A DNA stretch of 64,000 nucleotides from Okibacterium fritillariae (GTDB lineage: Bacteria; Actinomycetota; Actinomycetes; Actinomycetales; Microbacteriaceae): assembly GCF_900167575.1 (NCBI RefSeq), contig NZ_FUZP01000001.1:1054001-1118000 (forward strand), written 5' to 3'. The position numbers were made by a program, and so were the translations under genes. Within the stretch, counting starts at the first letter, position 1; every line of letters begins with the position of its first letter. Positions 17,168 to 26,198 of the stretch are shown here, piece by piece. The notes beneath the pieces are model-generated. The model did no database searches and was not told the DNA's origin. It saw only the letters and a list, made by a program, of their open reading frames with translations.

Positions 17168-17361
17168 TGAAGAAGAAACTCCGTATCGGCTGTGCAAGGG
17201 GGGAGCGGGCGTGGAGGCGCGATGGCGCCGGGCCCGTGCCTTCACGGTAGGCAGCCGCAGCAAACCGATCGTGAACGAACGGTTGCCGAGAGGTTGTTAT
17301 TCGGCGTCGGAGGCCGGGTTCATGCGCAATCCGGGCGCGGAGCTCAGCCGAGTTGCACGGC

Positions 17362-18420
17362 TCAGCCGAGCTGGACGGCCCCGAAGGCGAGAGCGGCTAT
17401 CAGAACCCAGGAGCCGAGCCCCACGATGAGGGCGCGCCATCCCGTGCGCACGAGTGATGTGACACGGATGGCCGCACCGAGCGCCACGAGGGCGAGACCG
17501 AGCAGCACGGTCTGCAGAGTGTCGGCCGCCGCGAGAACGGGCGCGGGCACATCGATGAGCGTGCGCACGAGCACGGCCGCGACGAAACCCGCGACGAACA
17601 GGGGGATGAGGGGCGGGCGCTTCGTGGCCGGGCGGGCGCTCGCGGCATCCCGTCGGCTGACGATCACGCCGGCGACACCGACGATCGGCGCCAGCATGAG
17701 CACGCGCGTGAGCTTGACGACGAGTGCGACGGCGAGTGCTGACGGCCCGGCGATCTGCGCGGTGGCGACGACCTGCCCGACATCGTGCACGCTGGCCCCG
17801 GTCCAGTGCCCGAACTGCGTGGCGTCGAGACCGAGCGGATGCCACAGCGCCGGCAGCACGAAGATGGCGAGGGTTCCGCACAACGTCACGAGCGCGACCG
17901 GCGTGGCCTGTTCCTTCTCGTCGGCGCGCACCACGCCACCCATGGCGCCGATCGCGCTGGCGCCGCAGATCGAGAACCCAGTCGCAACGAGCAGCGGCTC
18001 GTGGCCCGGCAGCTTCAGCAGCCGACCGAACCACAGCGTGGCGCCGAACGTGACGAACACGATCAGGATGGTCGACACGAGCGTCACCCAGCCGAGCGAG
18101 AACACGTCGACCAGGCTGAGTTTCAGACCGAGCAACACCACGCCGATGCGCATGAGACGCTTCGCGGCGAACGACAGGCCGGGTTTGGCGGCCCCCGTGA
18201 GCAGCCGCCGGGTCGCGGGCAACTGGCCGATGAGGATGCCGAGCAGCACGCACGCGGTCAGGAGAGGCACGGCCGGCAGCACCGCGTGCACCGCCCATGC
18301 CACCAGCACGGCCACAGCGGCGATCACGAGACCCGGCAGGTTGCGCCGCGTCGATGTCACGAGCGACGAGACGAACGACGTTGCGGGCGGCGTGACGGGC
18401 GACGGGCCGGCGACGCTCAC
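17362..18420 (-). CDS. YeiH-family putative sulfate exporter
   Basis: A 352-aa membrane protein with about ten helices. The family motifs are clear: LLGILIGQ, RIGVVLLGLKLSL, GFSICGASAIGAM (repeat-end signature) and GASVHDVGQVVATA. UPF0324/YeiH proteins are grouped as putative sulfate exporters; the substrate is not firmly shown. The GTG start at 18420 is 7 bp after the pmt stop on the same strand, so the two are probably co-transcribed. The 194 bp downstream to the phosphatase start show no gene. Confidence 0.88.
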   Translation of the reverse strand: MSVAGPSPVTPPATSFVSSLVTSTRRNLPGLVIAAVAVLVAWAVHAVLPAVPLLTACVLLGILIGQLPATRRLLTGAAKPGLSFAAKRLMRIGVVLLGLKLSLVDVFSLGWVTLVSTILIVFVTFGATLWFGRLLKLPGHEPLLVATGFSICGASAIGAMGGVVRADEKEQATPVALVTLCGTLAIFVLPALWHPLGLDATQFGHWTGASVHDVGQVVATAQIAGPSALAVALVVKLTRVLMLAPIVGVAGVIVSRRDAASARPATKRPPLIPLFVAGFVAAVLVRTLIDVPAPVLAAADTLQTVLLGLALVALGAAIRVTSLVRTGWRALIVGLGSWVLIAALAFGAVQLG

Positions 18421-18427
18421 GGCCGGA

Positions 18428-20281
18428 CTAGATCCACGACGGGATCCACTCGTGGATCAACCAGAACCAATACGGCACGGTCGTGCCCGTCCACAGCGGA
18501 TACCAGAAGGCGCTGAGGAGCGTCGCCACCGCGAGGAACACGCCCACGATGCCGATGCCCCGGGTGCGTCGGTAGCGCTCATCCGTTCGCTTGCCGAGAA
18601 TGAGGCCGAGCACGAACACCAAACCGAGGATCATGTAGGGCTCGAAGGCGATCGTGTAGAACTGGAACACCGTGCGGCCCAGGTAGAGCAGCCAGGGCAG
18701 GTAGCCAGCCGCCATGCCCATGAGGATGAGGCCCACGCGCCACTCGCGGTAGCGGGCGAGGCGATAGACCAGATAGAGGATCGCCGCGGTGGCCGCCCAC
18801 CAGATGAGCGGGTTGGCGATCGACGTGATGGCGCCCACGCAGTTGTCCGAGAAGCAGTCGCCGTTGGGCACCGCCTGGTAGTACATGCTCGTCGGGCGCA
18901 GCAGCAGCAGCCAGCCCAGCGGGTTGGCCATGTAGGGGTGAGGCTCGTGCAGACCCACATGGTAGGAGTAGGCGCTCTCGTGATAGTGCAGCAGCGATTG
19001 CAACGCGTGCGGCACCCACGCGAACGTGCCCGTCCAGGCGTTGCCCGGTTGGTCGGCAAAGTCGCGGTAGTAGCCACCCGAGGTGACGAGCCATCCGGTC
19101 CACGACGAGAGGTAGACGACGAACGCCACCGGCACCATCAAGAGGAAGGCGATGGGACCCTGCTTGAGAACGGCGGCGCTCAGCCAGAAGGGGATTCCGA
19201 GCCGGCGGCGGTTGAGGGCATCCACGACGATGACATAGATGCCGAAGAAGGCCAGGAAGTAGAGGCCAGACCACTTCACGGCACACGTCGCACCGAAAGC
19301 GATCCCGGCGACGAGCAGCCACGGGCGCCACCAGAGCACGGGCCCCCAGTCGGGCATCGTGCCCTTCTCCTGCAGGGCGCGCAGCTTCACGGCGATGCGC
19401 GTATTCGTATCGTCGCGGTCGAGCAGGACCGCGCCGAAGCCCACGAGCGCGAAGAACATGACCGAGTTGTCGAGGATGGCGACGCGCGACATGACGATGG
19501 CGTGGCCGTCGATCGCGAGCAGGAACCCGGCCATGACGGCCAGCAGCGTGCTGCCGAAGAGTTTGCGCGCGATGAGCATGATCAGCACGACCGCGAGGAT
19601 GCCGATGACGGCCGTCGAGACGCGCCACCCGAAAGCGTCGCCGGCGCCGAACACGCCGAGGCCCGCCGCGATGAGCCACTTGCCGAGCGGCGGATGCACC
19701 ACATAAGAGGGGGAGTCGAGGAAGATGTCGGTGTCGCCCGCCGCGAACTTCTCGTCGGCGCCGGTCGGCCAGGATGACTCGTAGCCGTTGTTCAGGAGCG
19801 TGTACGCGTCCTTCACATAGAACGTCTCATCGAAGATGAGCGAGTGCGGGTAGCCGAGGTTCCACAGCCGCAGCACCGCGGCGAGCAGCGTGACGAGCGC
19901 GGGGGCGCCCCAGTACCAGAGCTGCAGGCGGCGGGGGGAGTTGATGACGCGCCCGAACCAGTCGTCGAGGCGGCTGCCGCGCTGTTCGGGCAGCAGGCTC
20001 TCGCTGGGCTGGGGTTTCGCGGGCGAGCCGTCGCGGTCGCCGGTGAGGATGCGATCCCAGGTGGCGCGCGCTCCCGACGAGCGAGTGCCGGCCGCATCAC
20101 TCGAATCGGCGTGTCGCCCGGGCTGTGAGGCGTCGGTCGTGGTCACGGATGCTGTCGCGGAGGGTGTGGCCGCGGCATCCGGCTGATTTGCGCCGCCCGG
20201 TTGCGCTGACGCGGCGGGCTGACCGGATGCGGACGCGCCGAAGACGACATCGGCGAGGGGCTCACGGTTCTCGGGCTGCAC
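18428..20281 (-). CDS. pmt: Protein O-mannosyltransferase
   Basis: A 617-aa GT39 membrane enzyme. A disordered N-terminus of about 105 residues precedes the first helix; the catalytic first loop has the family Asp-Glu in LIFDETFYVKDAYT and then VVHPPLGKWLIAAG. About ten further helices and the FQFYTIAFEPYMILGL motif match mycobacterial Pmt (Rv1002c). It moves mannose from polyprenyl-phosphomannose to Ser/Thr of proteins during Sec export. The GTG at 20281 is used because upstream starts would overlap the divergent rsmI; the 52-bp intergenic region serves both. Confidence 0.92.
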   Translation of the reverse strand: MQPENREPLADVVFGASASGQPAASAQPGGANQPDAAATPSATASVTTTDASQPGRHADSSDAAGTRSSGARATWDRILTGDRDGSPAKPQPSESLLPEQRGSRLDDWFGRVINSPRRLQLWYWGAPALVTLLAAVLRLWNLGYPHSLIFDETFYVKDAYTLLNNGYESSWPTGADEKFAAGDTDIFLDSPSYVVHPPLGKWLIAAGLGVFGAGDAFGWRVSTAVIGILAVVLIMLIARKLFGSTLLAVMAGFLLAIDGHAIVMSRVAILDNSVMFFALVGFGAVLLDRDDTNTRIAVKLRALQEKGTMPDWGPVLWWRPWLLVAGIAFGATCAVKWSGLYFLAFFGIYVIVVDALNRRRLGIPFWLSAAVLKQGPIAFLLMVPVAFVVYLSSWTGWLVTSGGYYRDFADQPGNAWTGTFAWVPHALQSLLHYHESAYSYHVGLHEPHPYMANPLGWLLLLRPTSMYYQAVPNGDCFSDNCVGAITSIANPLIWWAATAAILYLVYRLARYREWRVGLILMGMAAGYLPWLLYLGRTVFQFYTIAFEPYMILGLVFVLGLILGKRTDERYRRTRGIGIVGVFLAVATLLSAFWYPLWTGTTVPYWFWLIHEWIPSWI

Positions 20282-20333
20282 TCTGCAATGGTGCCACAGC
20301 GAGTCGCTGGCGAAGTGATGGAAGACTGGCCCC

Positions 20334-21170
20334 ATGATCATTCTCGCGGCCACGCCCATCGGAAACCTCGGCGACGCGTCGCGCAGACTCGTCGAGGCGC
20401 TCGAAAACGCCACCGTGGTCGCCGCCGAGGACACGCGCACGACCGTGCGGCTGCTGGCCGGCCTGAAGATCGAAAACCGTCCGCGGCTGATCGCCCTTCA
20501 CGACCACAACGAGCGCGATCGGGCGGGCGAGCTGGTCGCCATCGCGCAGACCGAAGACGTGCTCGTACTGAGCGATGCCGGCATGCCCACGGTGTCCGAC
20601 CCGGGGTTCCACCTCGTCGAGGCCGCCGCGCTCGCGGGCGTCACGGTGACGGCGCTGCCCGGTCCGTCGGCCGTCATCACGGCGCTCGCCGTCGCGGGGC
20701 TGCCCACCGACCGTTTCAGCTTCGAGGGGTTCCTGCCGCGCAAACCGTCCGAGCGGCGCCAGACCCTGCACGCGCTCGCCGACGAACGCCGCACCATGGT
20801 GTTCTTCGAGTCGCCCAACCGGCTCGCCGCATCGCTGCACGATATGGCGGGGGAGGCGGCCTTCGGTCCCACCCGCCGCGTGGTCGTGTGCCGCGAGCTC
20901 ACCAAGATGTTCGAAGAGGTCAAGCGGGGAACGGCGCACGAACTGGCGCTCTGGGCCGACCCGGGCGTGCGCGGCGAGATCTGCGTGGTCGTCGAGGGTG
21001 CCCCCGAGCGCATCGTCGACGCGGAGGAGGGTATTCGGCAGGTGCGTGCGCTCGTCGCCGGGGGCATGCGCGTGAAGGAAGCGGCCGCCGAGGTCGCCGA
21101 GGCCACCGGCATGTCGAAGCGCGACCTCTATCAGGCCGCCATCGAAAAGCCTGCCGCCCCGAAACCCTAG
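20334..21170 (+). CDS. rsmI: 16S rRNA 2'-O-ribose C1402 methyltransferase
   Basis: A 278-aa protein of standard family length. The tetrapyrrole-methylase fold starts with ILAATPIGNLGD, followed by AEDTRTT, LSDAGMPTVSDPG and ALPGPSAVITALAVAG, all RsmI signatures. It 2'-O-methylates C1402 in the ribosomal decoding centre using SAM. Divergent from pmt and immediately upstream of metG, an arrangement conserved in actinobacteria (Rv1002c-Rv1003 region). Confidence 0.95.
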   Translation: MIILAATPIGNLGDASRRLVEALENATVVAAEDTRTTVRLLAGLKIENRPRLIALHDHNERDRAGELVAIAQTEDVLVLSDAGMPTVSDPGFHLVEAAALAGVTVTALPGPSAVITALAVAGLPTDRFSFEGFLPRKPSERRQTLHALADERRTMVFFESPNRLAASLHDMAGEAAFGPTRRVVVCRELTKMFEEVKRGTAHELALWADPGVRGEICVVVEGAPERIVDAEEGIRQVRALVAGGMRVKEAAAEVAEATGMSKRDLYQAAIEKPAAPKP

Positions 21171-21180
21171 AATGGGAAGC

Positions 21181-22761
21181 ATGTCCAGCGGCAAGTCCTT
21201 CTACGTCACCACGCCCATCTTCTATGTGAACGATGCGCCCCACATCGGCCACGCCTACACCGAGGTCGCGACCGACTTCTTGGCGCGCTGGCACCGCCAG
21301 GCGGGCGACGACACGTGGATGCTCACGGGCACCGACGAGCACGGTCAGAAGATCCTGCGCACGGCCACGGCCAACGGCGTCACGCCGCAGGAGTGGGCCG
21401 ACAGGTTGGTCGAGCAGAGCTGGAAGCCGCTGATCGAGACGATCGACGTGGCCAACGACGACTTCATCCGCACCACCGACCCGCGGCACGAGAAGGCCGT
21501 GCAGGACTTCTTGCAGAAGCTGTACGACGACGGCTTCATCTACGCCGGCGAATACGAGGGTTTCTACTGCGTCGGGTGTGAAGAGTACAAGCTCCCCAAC
21601 GAGCTGGCCGACGGCACGGGGCAGTACGAGGGCGAGAAGGTGTGCGCCATCCACTCGATTCCCGTCGAGCGCCTGCAGGAGAAGAACTACTTCTTCCGCA
21701 TGAGCGATTTCCAAGAGCGTCTGATCGAGCTCTACGAGTCCAACCCCACGTTCGTGCAGCCCGATTCGGCGCGCAACGAGATGCTGCAGTTCATCCGCCA
21801 GGGCCTCAGCGACCTGTCTATCTCGCGGTCGACCTTCGACTGGGGCGTCAAGGTTCCGTGGGATGAGTCGCACGTCGTCTACGTGTGGTTCGACGCGCTG
21901 CTCAACTACGTCACGGCCGTGGGTTACGGGCAGGACGACGCTAACTTCGACCGCCGCTGGCCCGCCACGCACATCGTCGGCAAAGACATCCTGCGTTTCC
22001 ACTCGGTCATCTGGCCGGCCATGCTCATGGCGGCGGGGCTCGATGTGCCGTGCCAGGTCTACGGCCACGGCTGGCTGCTCGTGGGCGGCGAGAAGATGAG
22101 CAAGTCGAAGCTCACGGGCATCGCGCCCACCGAGATCACCGACACGTTCGGGTCGGATGCGTTCCGCTACTACTTCATGCGCGCCATCACGTTCGGCCAA
22201 GACGGCTCGTTCAGCTGGGAGGACCTCTCGGCCCGCTACCAGTCCGAGCTGGCCAACGGTTTCGGCAACCTGGCCTCGCGCGTCGTCGCCATGATCGAGC
22301 GCTACTTCGAGGGTGTCGTGCCGCCCCAGGGCCCGGCCTCCGAGGCCGATCTCGCCATTCAGAAGGTCGTGGCGGATGCCGCGGCGGCGGCCGATGCGGC
22401 CGTCGAGCGTCTCGCGATCCACGACTCCCTGTCGGCCATCTGGACGATCGTCGACGAGCTGAACGGGTACATCACCGATATGGCTCCGTGGCAGTTGTCG
22501 AAGGACGAGGCCAACCGTGAGCGCCTGGGCACCGTGCTCTACACGGCGGCCGAGGGTTTGCGCGCGCTCGCGGTGCTGCTGCACCCGATCATGCCGAAGG
22601 CCACCGAGAAGCTGTGGACGGCGCTCGGCCACCGCGACGTGCTGGGCGAGCTGTCGGCTCAGCCGGTGCGCGAGGCGGCCACGTGGGGTCAGCTGACGGC
22701 GGGCACGAGCGTCAATGGTCTCGAGCCGTTGTTCCCGCGCATCGAGACCCCTGTCGCCTAG
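21181..22761 (+). CDS. metG: Methionyl-tRNA synthetase
   Basis: A 526-aa class I synthetase. HIGHAYTEVATD is the HIGH motif and KMSKSK the KMSKS loop; the anticodon-binding alpha domain follows. It is a short form without the C-terminal EMAP/dimer domain, as in mycobacteria. Only two cysteines of the zinc-knuckle region remain (CVGCEEY), with no CxxC pair after it, which fits the single-knuckle MetRS class. ATG 21181 is chosen over 21172 because TAGAAT (21168-21173, overlapping the rsmI stop) lies 7 nt upstream and the earlier ATG has no ribosome site. Confidence 0.95.
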   Translation: MSSGKSFYVTTPIFYVNDAPHIGHAYTEVATDFLARWHRQAGDDTWMLTGTDEHGQKILRTATANGVTPQEWADRLVEQSWKPLIETIDVANDDFIRTTDPRHEKAVQDFLQKLYDDGFIYAGEYEGFYCVGCEEYKLPNELADGTGQYEGEKVCAIHSIPVERLQEKNYFFRMSDFQERLIELYESNPTFVQPDSARNEMLQFIRQGLSDLSISRSTFDWGVKVPWDESHVVYVWFDALLNYVTAVGYGQDDANFDRRWPATHIVGKDILRFHSVIWPAMLMAAGLDVPCQVYGHGWLLVGGEKMSKSKLTGIAPTEITDTFGSDAFRYYFMRAITFGQDGSFSWEDLSARYQSELANGFGNLASRVVAMIERYFEGVVPPQGPASEADLAIQKVVADAAAAADAAVERLAIHDSLSAIWTIVDELNGYITDMAPWQLSKDEANRERLGTVLYTAAEGLRALAVLLHPIMPKATEKLWTALGHRDVLGELSAQPVREAATWGQLTAGTSVNGLEPLFPRIETPVA

Positions 22762-22843
22762 GCCCGTCGCCCCGCTGCATAGATTCGGCGCTGTGATTCG
22801 TCAACCCTGACCGGCCCCCGTGGGGGTGCGGTAGCGTCAGGGT

Positions 22844-23779
22844 ATGACTGAGCCTCAGCACGTCAGACAGCGCGACCAGGGTGAGCGGAAAGACCTGTCT
22901 TATCCGCCCGCCCCCGAATCGCTCGTCGTCGGGGTGTACGACAATCACACGCATCTCGAGATCGCGGACGGCGTCGAACCGCTGACCTACCGCGAGCAGC
23001 TCGACCGCGCGTCGGCCGTGGGCATCCGCGGCATCGTGCAGGTGGGCACCGATGTGGCGACGAGCACGTGGGGTGCCGAGATGGCGGCCGTCGAGCCGCG
23101 CATGTTGGCGGCCGTTGCGGTTCACCCGAACGAGACGGCCGTGCTCGAGCAGCGCGGCGAGCTCGATGCGGCCCTCGAGGCGATCGCGGCGTTGGCGACA
23201 CGTCCGCGCGTGCGTGCCGTCGGCGAGACCGGGCTCGACTATTTCCGCACGACCGATCCGGCCGGGCGGGCCGCGCAGTTGCGCGCTTTCGAGGCGCACA
23301 TCGAGATCGCCAAGAAGAATAACCTGGCGTTGCAGATTCACGATCGCGACGCGCACGACGACGTGGTGGCCACGCTGAGGCGCGTCGGCGCCCCGGAGCG
23401 CACGGTCTTCCACTGCTTCTCGGGCGGCGAGGAGCTGGCCGAGATCTGCACGCAGAACGGGTGGTACATGTCGTTCGCGGGCACGGTCACGTTCAAGAAC
23501 GCGGTCACGTTGCGCGAGGCCCTCGAGCGCGCGCCGCGCTCGTTGCTCCTCGTCGAGACGGATGCCCCGTTCCTCACGCCCATGCCTTACCGCGGTCGCC
23601 CGAACGCGCCTTACCTGCTGCCGCACACGCTGCGTTTCATGGCGTCGCATCTCGGAACCGACGTGACGATGTTGGCGTCGCAGATCAACTCGAACACCGA
23701 GTCGGTCTATGGGCGCTGGGATGACGAGCCGGTGACGTCGCAGAGCAACCCGTTCGCCGACCAGCCACCTCAGTCGTAG
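22844..23779 (+). CDS. tatD: TatD-family metal-dependent hydrolase
   Basis: A 311-aa amidohydrolase-fold protein. Metal ligands are visible in NHTHLE, GETGLDYF, LQIHDRDAHDD, FHCFSGG and ETDAPFLTP. TatD enzymes are 3'-5' nucleases acting in DNA repair and turnover. The first 35 residues are an extra N-terminus before the barrel. TAGCGT (22832-22837) lies exactly 6 nt before the ATG, a leaderless signature. It sits between metG and rsmA as in other actinobacteria, but the rpfB gene often found after tatD is missing. Confidence 0.92.
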   Translation: MTEPQHVRQRDQGERKDLSYPPAPESLVVGVYDNHTHLEIADGVEPLTYREQLDRASAVGIRGIVQVGTDVATSTWGAEMAAVEPRMLAAVAVHPNETAVLEQRGELDAALEAIAALATRPRVRAVGETGLDYFRTTDPAGRAAQLRAFEAHIEIAKKNNLALQIHDRDAHDDVVATLRRVGAPERTVFHCFSGGEELAEICTQNGWYMSFAGTVTFKNAVTLREALERAPRSLLLVETDAPFLTPMPYRGRPNAPYLLPHTLRFMASHLGTDVTMLASQINSNTESVYGRWDDEPVTSQSNPFADQPPQS

Positions 23780-23843
23780 GCCCGTAGAATCGACTGTCGG
23801 GCTCTCCCGGCCGCCTCACTCGAACCGACTGGATGACATCCCG

Positions 23844-24677
23844 ATGAGCCTTCTCGGCCCCGCAGAGATCCGCGACCTTGCCGAACTCCTCGACGTGCAG
23901 CCCACCAAAAAGTTGGGCCAGAACTTCGTCATCGACGCGAATACCGTGCGTCGCATCGTGAAGGTCGCCGCGGTCGAGTCGGGCGATAGCGTCGTCGAGA
24001 TCGGCCCGGGCCTCGGTTCGCTGACGCTCGGTCTGCTCGAGGTGGGCGCGTCGGTCGTGGCCGTGGAGATCGACACACGGTTGGCGACGCAGTTGCCGAA
24101 GACCGTTGAGCTGATGCATCCGGGTGCGCCTTTGACGGTGATTGCCGAGGATGCCCTGCGCATCACGGAGCTTCCCGATGCACCGACGCGGCTGGTGGCG
24201 AACCTGCCCTATAACGTGTCGGTGCCCGTGTTGCTGCACTTTTTGGAGCACATCCCCTCGTTGCAGTCGGGTGTGGTGATGGTGCAGGCAGAGGTCGGTC
24301 ACCGTCTGGCCGCCGACCCGGGTTCGAAGGTGTACGGCTCGCCGAGCGCGAAGGCGGCGTGGTATGGCAAGTGGCGTTTGGCCGGCAATGTGAGCCGCCA
24401 GGTGTTCTGGCCGGTGCCGAATGTCGACAGCGTGCTCGTGGGCTTCGAGAAGCGCGAGGTGCCGCTCGGCACCGAGGAGGAGCGCGTTGCTACGTTCGGC
24501 ATCATCGACGCTGCGTTCCAGCAGCGCCGCAAGATGCTGCGTCAGGCCTTGGGTCAGTTGCTGGGCAGCTCGCAGGCCGCCTCTGAGCAGATGGTGCGCG
24601 CAGGCATCGAGCCGACCGCGCGCGGCGAACAGCTCACCGTGCACGACTTCCTCGCGATCGCCCGCGCCGCCGAATAG
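23844..24677 (+). CDS. rsmA: 16S rRNA dimethyladenosine transferase
   Basis: A 277-aa Rossmann methyltransferase (KsgA). KKLGQNFVID is the N-terminal family signature, VVEIGPGLGSLT binds SAM, and NLPYNVSVPVLLH is the catalytic NLPY motif. It dimethylates A1518 and A1519 of 16S rRNA, a late step in small-subunit assembly. TAGAAT at 23785-23790 suggests a transcript start near 23797 with a short leader. ispE, its usual neighbour, is displaced to 29401 by the accessory block that follows. Confidence 0.95.
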   Translation: MSLLGPAEIRDLAELLDVQPTKKLGQNFVIDANTVRRIVKVAAVESGDSVVEIGPGLGSLTLGLLEVGASVVAVEIDTRLATQLPKTVELMHPGAPLTVIAEDALRITELPDAPTRLVANLPYNVSVPVLLHFLEHIPSLQSGVVMVQAEVGHRLAADPGSKVYGSPSAKAAWYGKWRLAGNVSRQVFWPVPNVDSVLVGFEKREVPLGTEEERVATFGIIDAAFQQRRKMLRQALGQLLGSSQAASEQMVRAGIEPTARGEQLTVHDFLAIARAAE

Positions 24678-24722
24678 CCGAGGGCGGCACGTGCCCGCGT
24701 CTGATCCCGGACGCTTTCCTGC

Positions 24723-24752
24723 CCGTGACCGTGACCGTGCCCGTGACCGTGC
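24723..24752. repeat. Short hexamer tandem repeat
   Basis: Five units in register: CCGTGA, CCGTGA, CCGTGC, CCGTGA, CCGTGC. It lies in the 134-bp gap between the convergent ends of rsmA and the DszC-like gene. The rest of the gap shows nothing recognisable. Confidence 0.8.
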
Positions 24753-24811
24753 CCGGCCCGTGCTCGCGCTCGCGCCTGCACGCGCATCTGGTCTGCCCGA
24801 CGCGCCCCGAC

Positions 24812-26071
24812 CTACCCCTCGGCCGAGGTGCCAGCTTTCTCAGCGCGTTTCGACCACGCGCTGACCGGGCGGGTGCCGTTCAGGAGGTAGTCGCCGATGG
24901 CGCGCTCGCGCAGGATGGCGGGATTGTGGCTGGACAGGGTGCGAGCGTTGCGCCAGTGCCGGTCGAGTTGCCGCGCGCTCGAGGTGGCCGAGGCACCTCC
25001 CACCTCGAAGAGGAGCGTTGTCGCCTCGAGCACCGTGGCGATGACCTGCTGTTGGGCGCGGAACACCGTGATGAGCGTTTCGTCGTAGTCGTCCTGGCTC
25101 CATTCGCCCGCGTGGAATCGGTCGAAGTTCGACTCGAGGGCCCGGGCCACGTCTCTGACGAGGGCGTCTGCCGTGGCTGACAGGGAGCTCAGTTTGCCGA
25201 TGACGCGCTGCACGAGCGGGTCGTCGGCGGGGCGCGAGGCGCCGAGCACCCCGAACGTGCGGGTGCGCCCGCGGACGAAGTCGACGGCATCGCGCAGAAC
25301 CGCGCGGCCCGTGCCCGCGAGGGCGGCCAGGAGCACGGTCTGGTAGAAGCTCGTGATGTTGGCCTGTGTGCGCTCGTCGTCGAAGTTGGCGAAGACGATG
25401 TGCTCGGGTTCGATCACGGCGCGTTCGAACCGCGTCGTGCCCGAGCCGGTGAGGCGCTGCCCGAAGCCGTCCCAATCATCGAGGCGCGTGACGGCGGGCT
25501 GGTCGGCGCGAACGGCCAATCCGGCCTGGGAGCCACCGTAGACGGCGCCCGTCCAGATCCAGTCGGCATAGATGCTGCCCGTGCTGTAGTACTTCTCGCC
25601 CGTGAGACGCCAGCCGTCGGGCGTCTCTTCGAGGAGAGCCGAGGAGGCGGTCTCGGGCCCGCGCTCGGCCTGCGCATTGCCGATGACGGCGCCGCCGACG
25701 ATGAGGTCGAACCACTTCTTCTGGTCGAGGCGTTCGGGCGAGTTGAGACGCGATTCGACGAAGGCGTGGTGGCCGCGCCAGAGCTGCGGGAGGTTGGCAT
25801 CGGCCTCGCCCAGCTCGACGAGGAGCTCGACCAGCTGACTGAGCGATGCTCCGAGCCCGCCGTATTCGACGGGCACACGCACCCGCCCGAAGCCGGCCTC
25901 GCGCAGCCACGACACCTCGTCGTGCGCGAGCCGTCGGTCGGTCTCGCGTTCGACCGCGGTGTCGCGGATGCGGTCGAACACGGGCCGGAACCGCGCCGCC
26001 AGGTCGGCGTAGGTGGGAGGCGTGGACAGAGTCGACGTCGACTCGGGCTTTTCGATCGTGTCGGTGGTCAT
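24812..26071 (-). CDS. Flavin-dependent acyl-CoA dehydrogenase-fold monooxygenase (DszC/SfnB-like)
   Basis: A 419-aa protein of acyl-CoA dehydrogenase fold. VPVEYGGLGASLSQLVELLVELGEAD, AQAERG and GGASATSSARQLDRHWRNARTLSSHNP match the dibenzothiophene monooxygenase/SfnB branch (two-component FMNH2 enzymes), not fatty-acid dehydrogenases. Such enzymes oxidise organosulfur or sulfone compounds using reduced flavin from a separate reductase. It is downstream of, and probably co-transcribed with, the DszA-like enzyme, 127 bp away. ATG 26071 is chosen as the first with plausible length; its ribosome site (GGAT) is weak. No reductase is in the window. Confidence 0.8.
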   Translation of the reverse strand: MTTDTIEKPESTSTLSTPPTYADLAARFRPVFDRIRDTAVERETDRRLAHDEVSWLREAGFGRVRVPVEYGGLGASLSQLVELLVELGEADANLPQLWRGHHAFVESRLNSPERLDQKKWFDLIVGGAVIGNAQAERGPETASSALLEETPDGWRLTGEKYYSTGSIYADWIWTGAVYGGSQAGLAVRADQPAVTRLDDWDGFGQRLTGSGTTRFERAVIEPEHIVFANFDDERTQANITSFYQTVLLAALAGTGRAVLRDAVDFVRGRTRTFGVLGASRPADDPLVQRVIGKLSSLSATADALVRDVARALESNFDRFHAGEWSQDDYDETLITVFRAQQQVIATVLEATTLLFEVGGASATSSARQLDRHWRNARTLSSHNPAILRERAIGDYLLNGTRPVSAWSKRAEKAGTSAEG

Positions 26072-26198
26072 GCTGATCCAATCGTTGGCGGTGCGCCGGA
26101 GCCCGGACGGGTCGGCGGACACCGCTCGAAGCCGTTCGCGTTCGAGCGGTGAGACCGGGACGGATGATGCCGCGGTCGTTGTGGAGAGTGCGAGCGGT

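Noticed and set aside
17240-17300. PHO-box-like GTTCGTTCACG upstream of the phosphatase
   Set aside because: Only one good half-site of the GTTCACC direct repeat is seen and spacing to a -10 is unclear, so it is not listed as a feature.
17192-19777. An 861-codon plus-strand frame and a 602-codon minus-strand frame at 57892-59700
   Set aside because: Both are antisense to well-supported genes (yeiH and pmt; ndh) and have no recognisable motifs.
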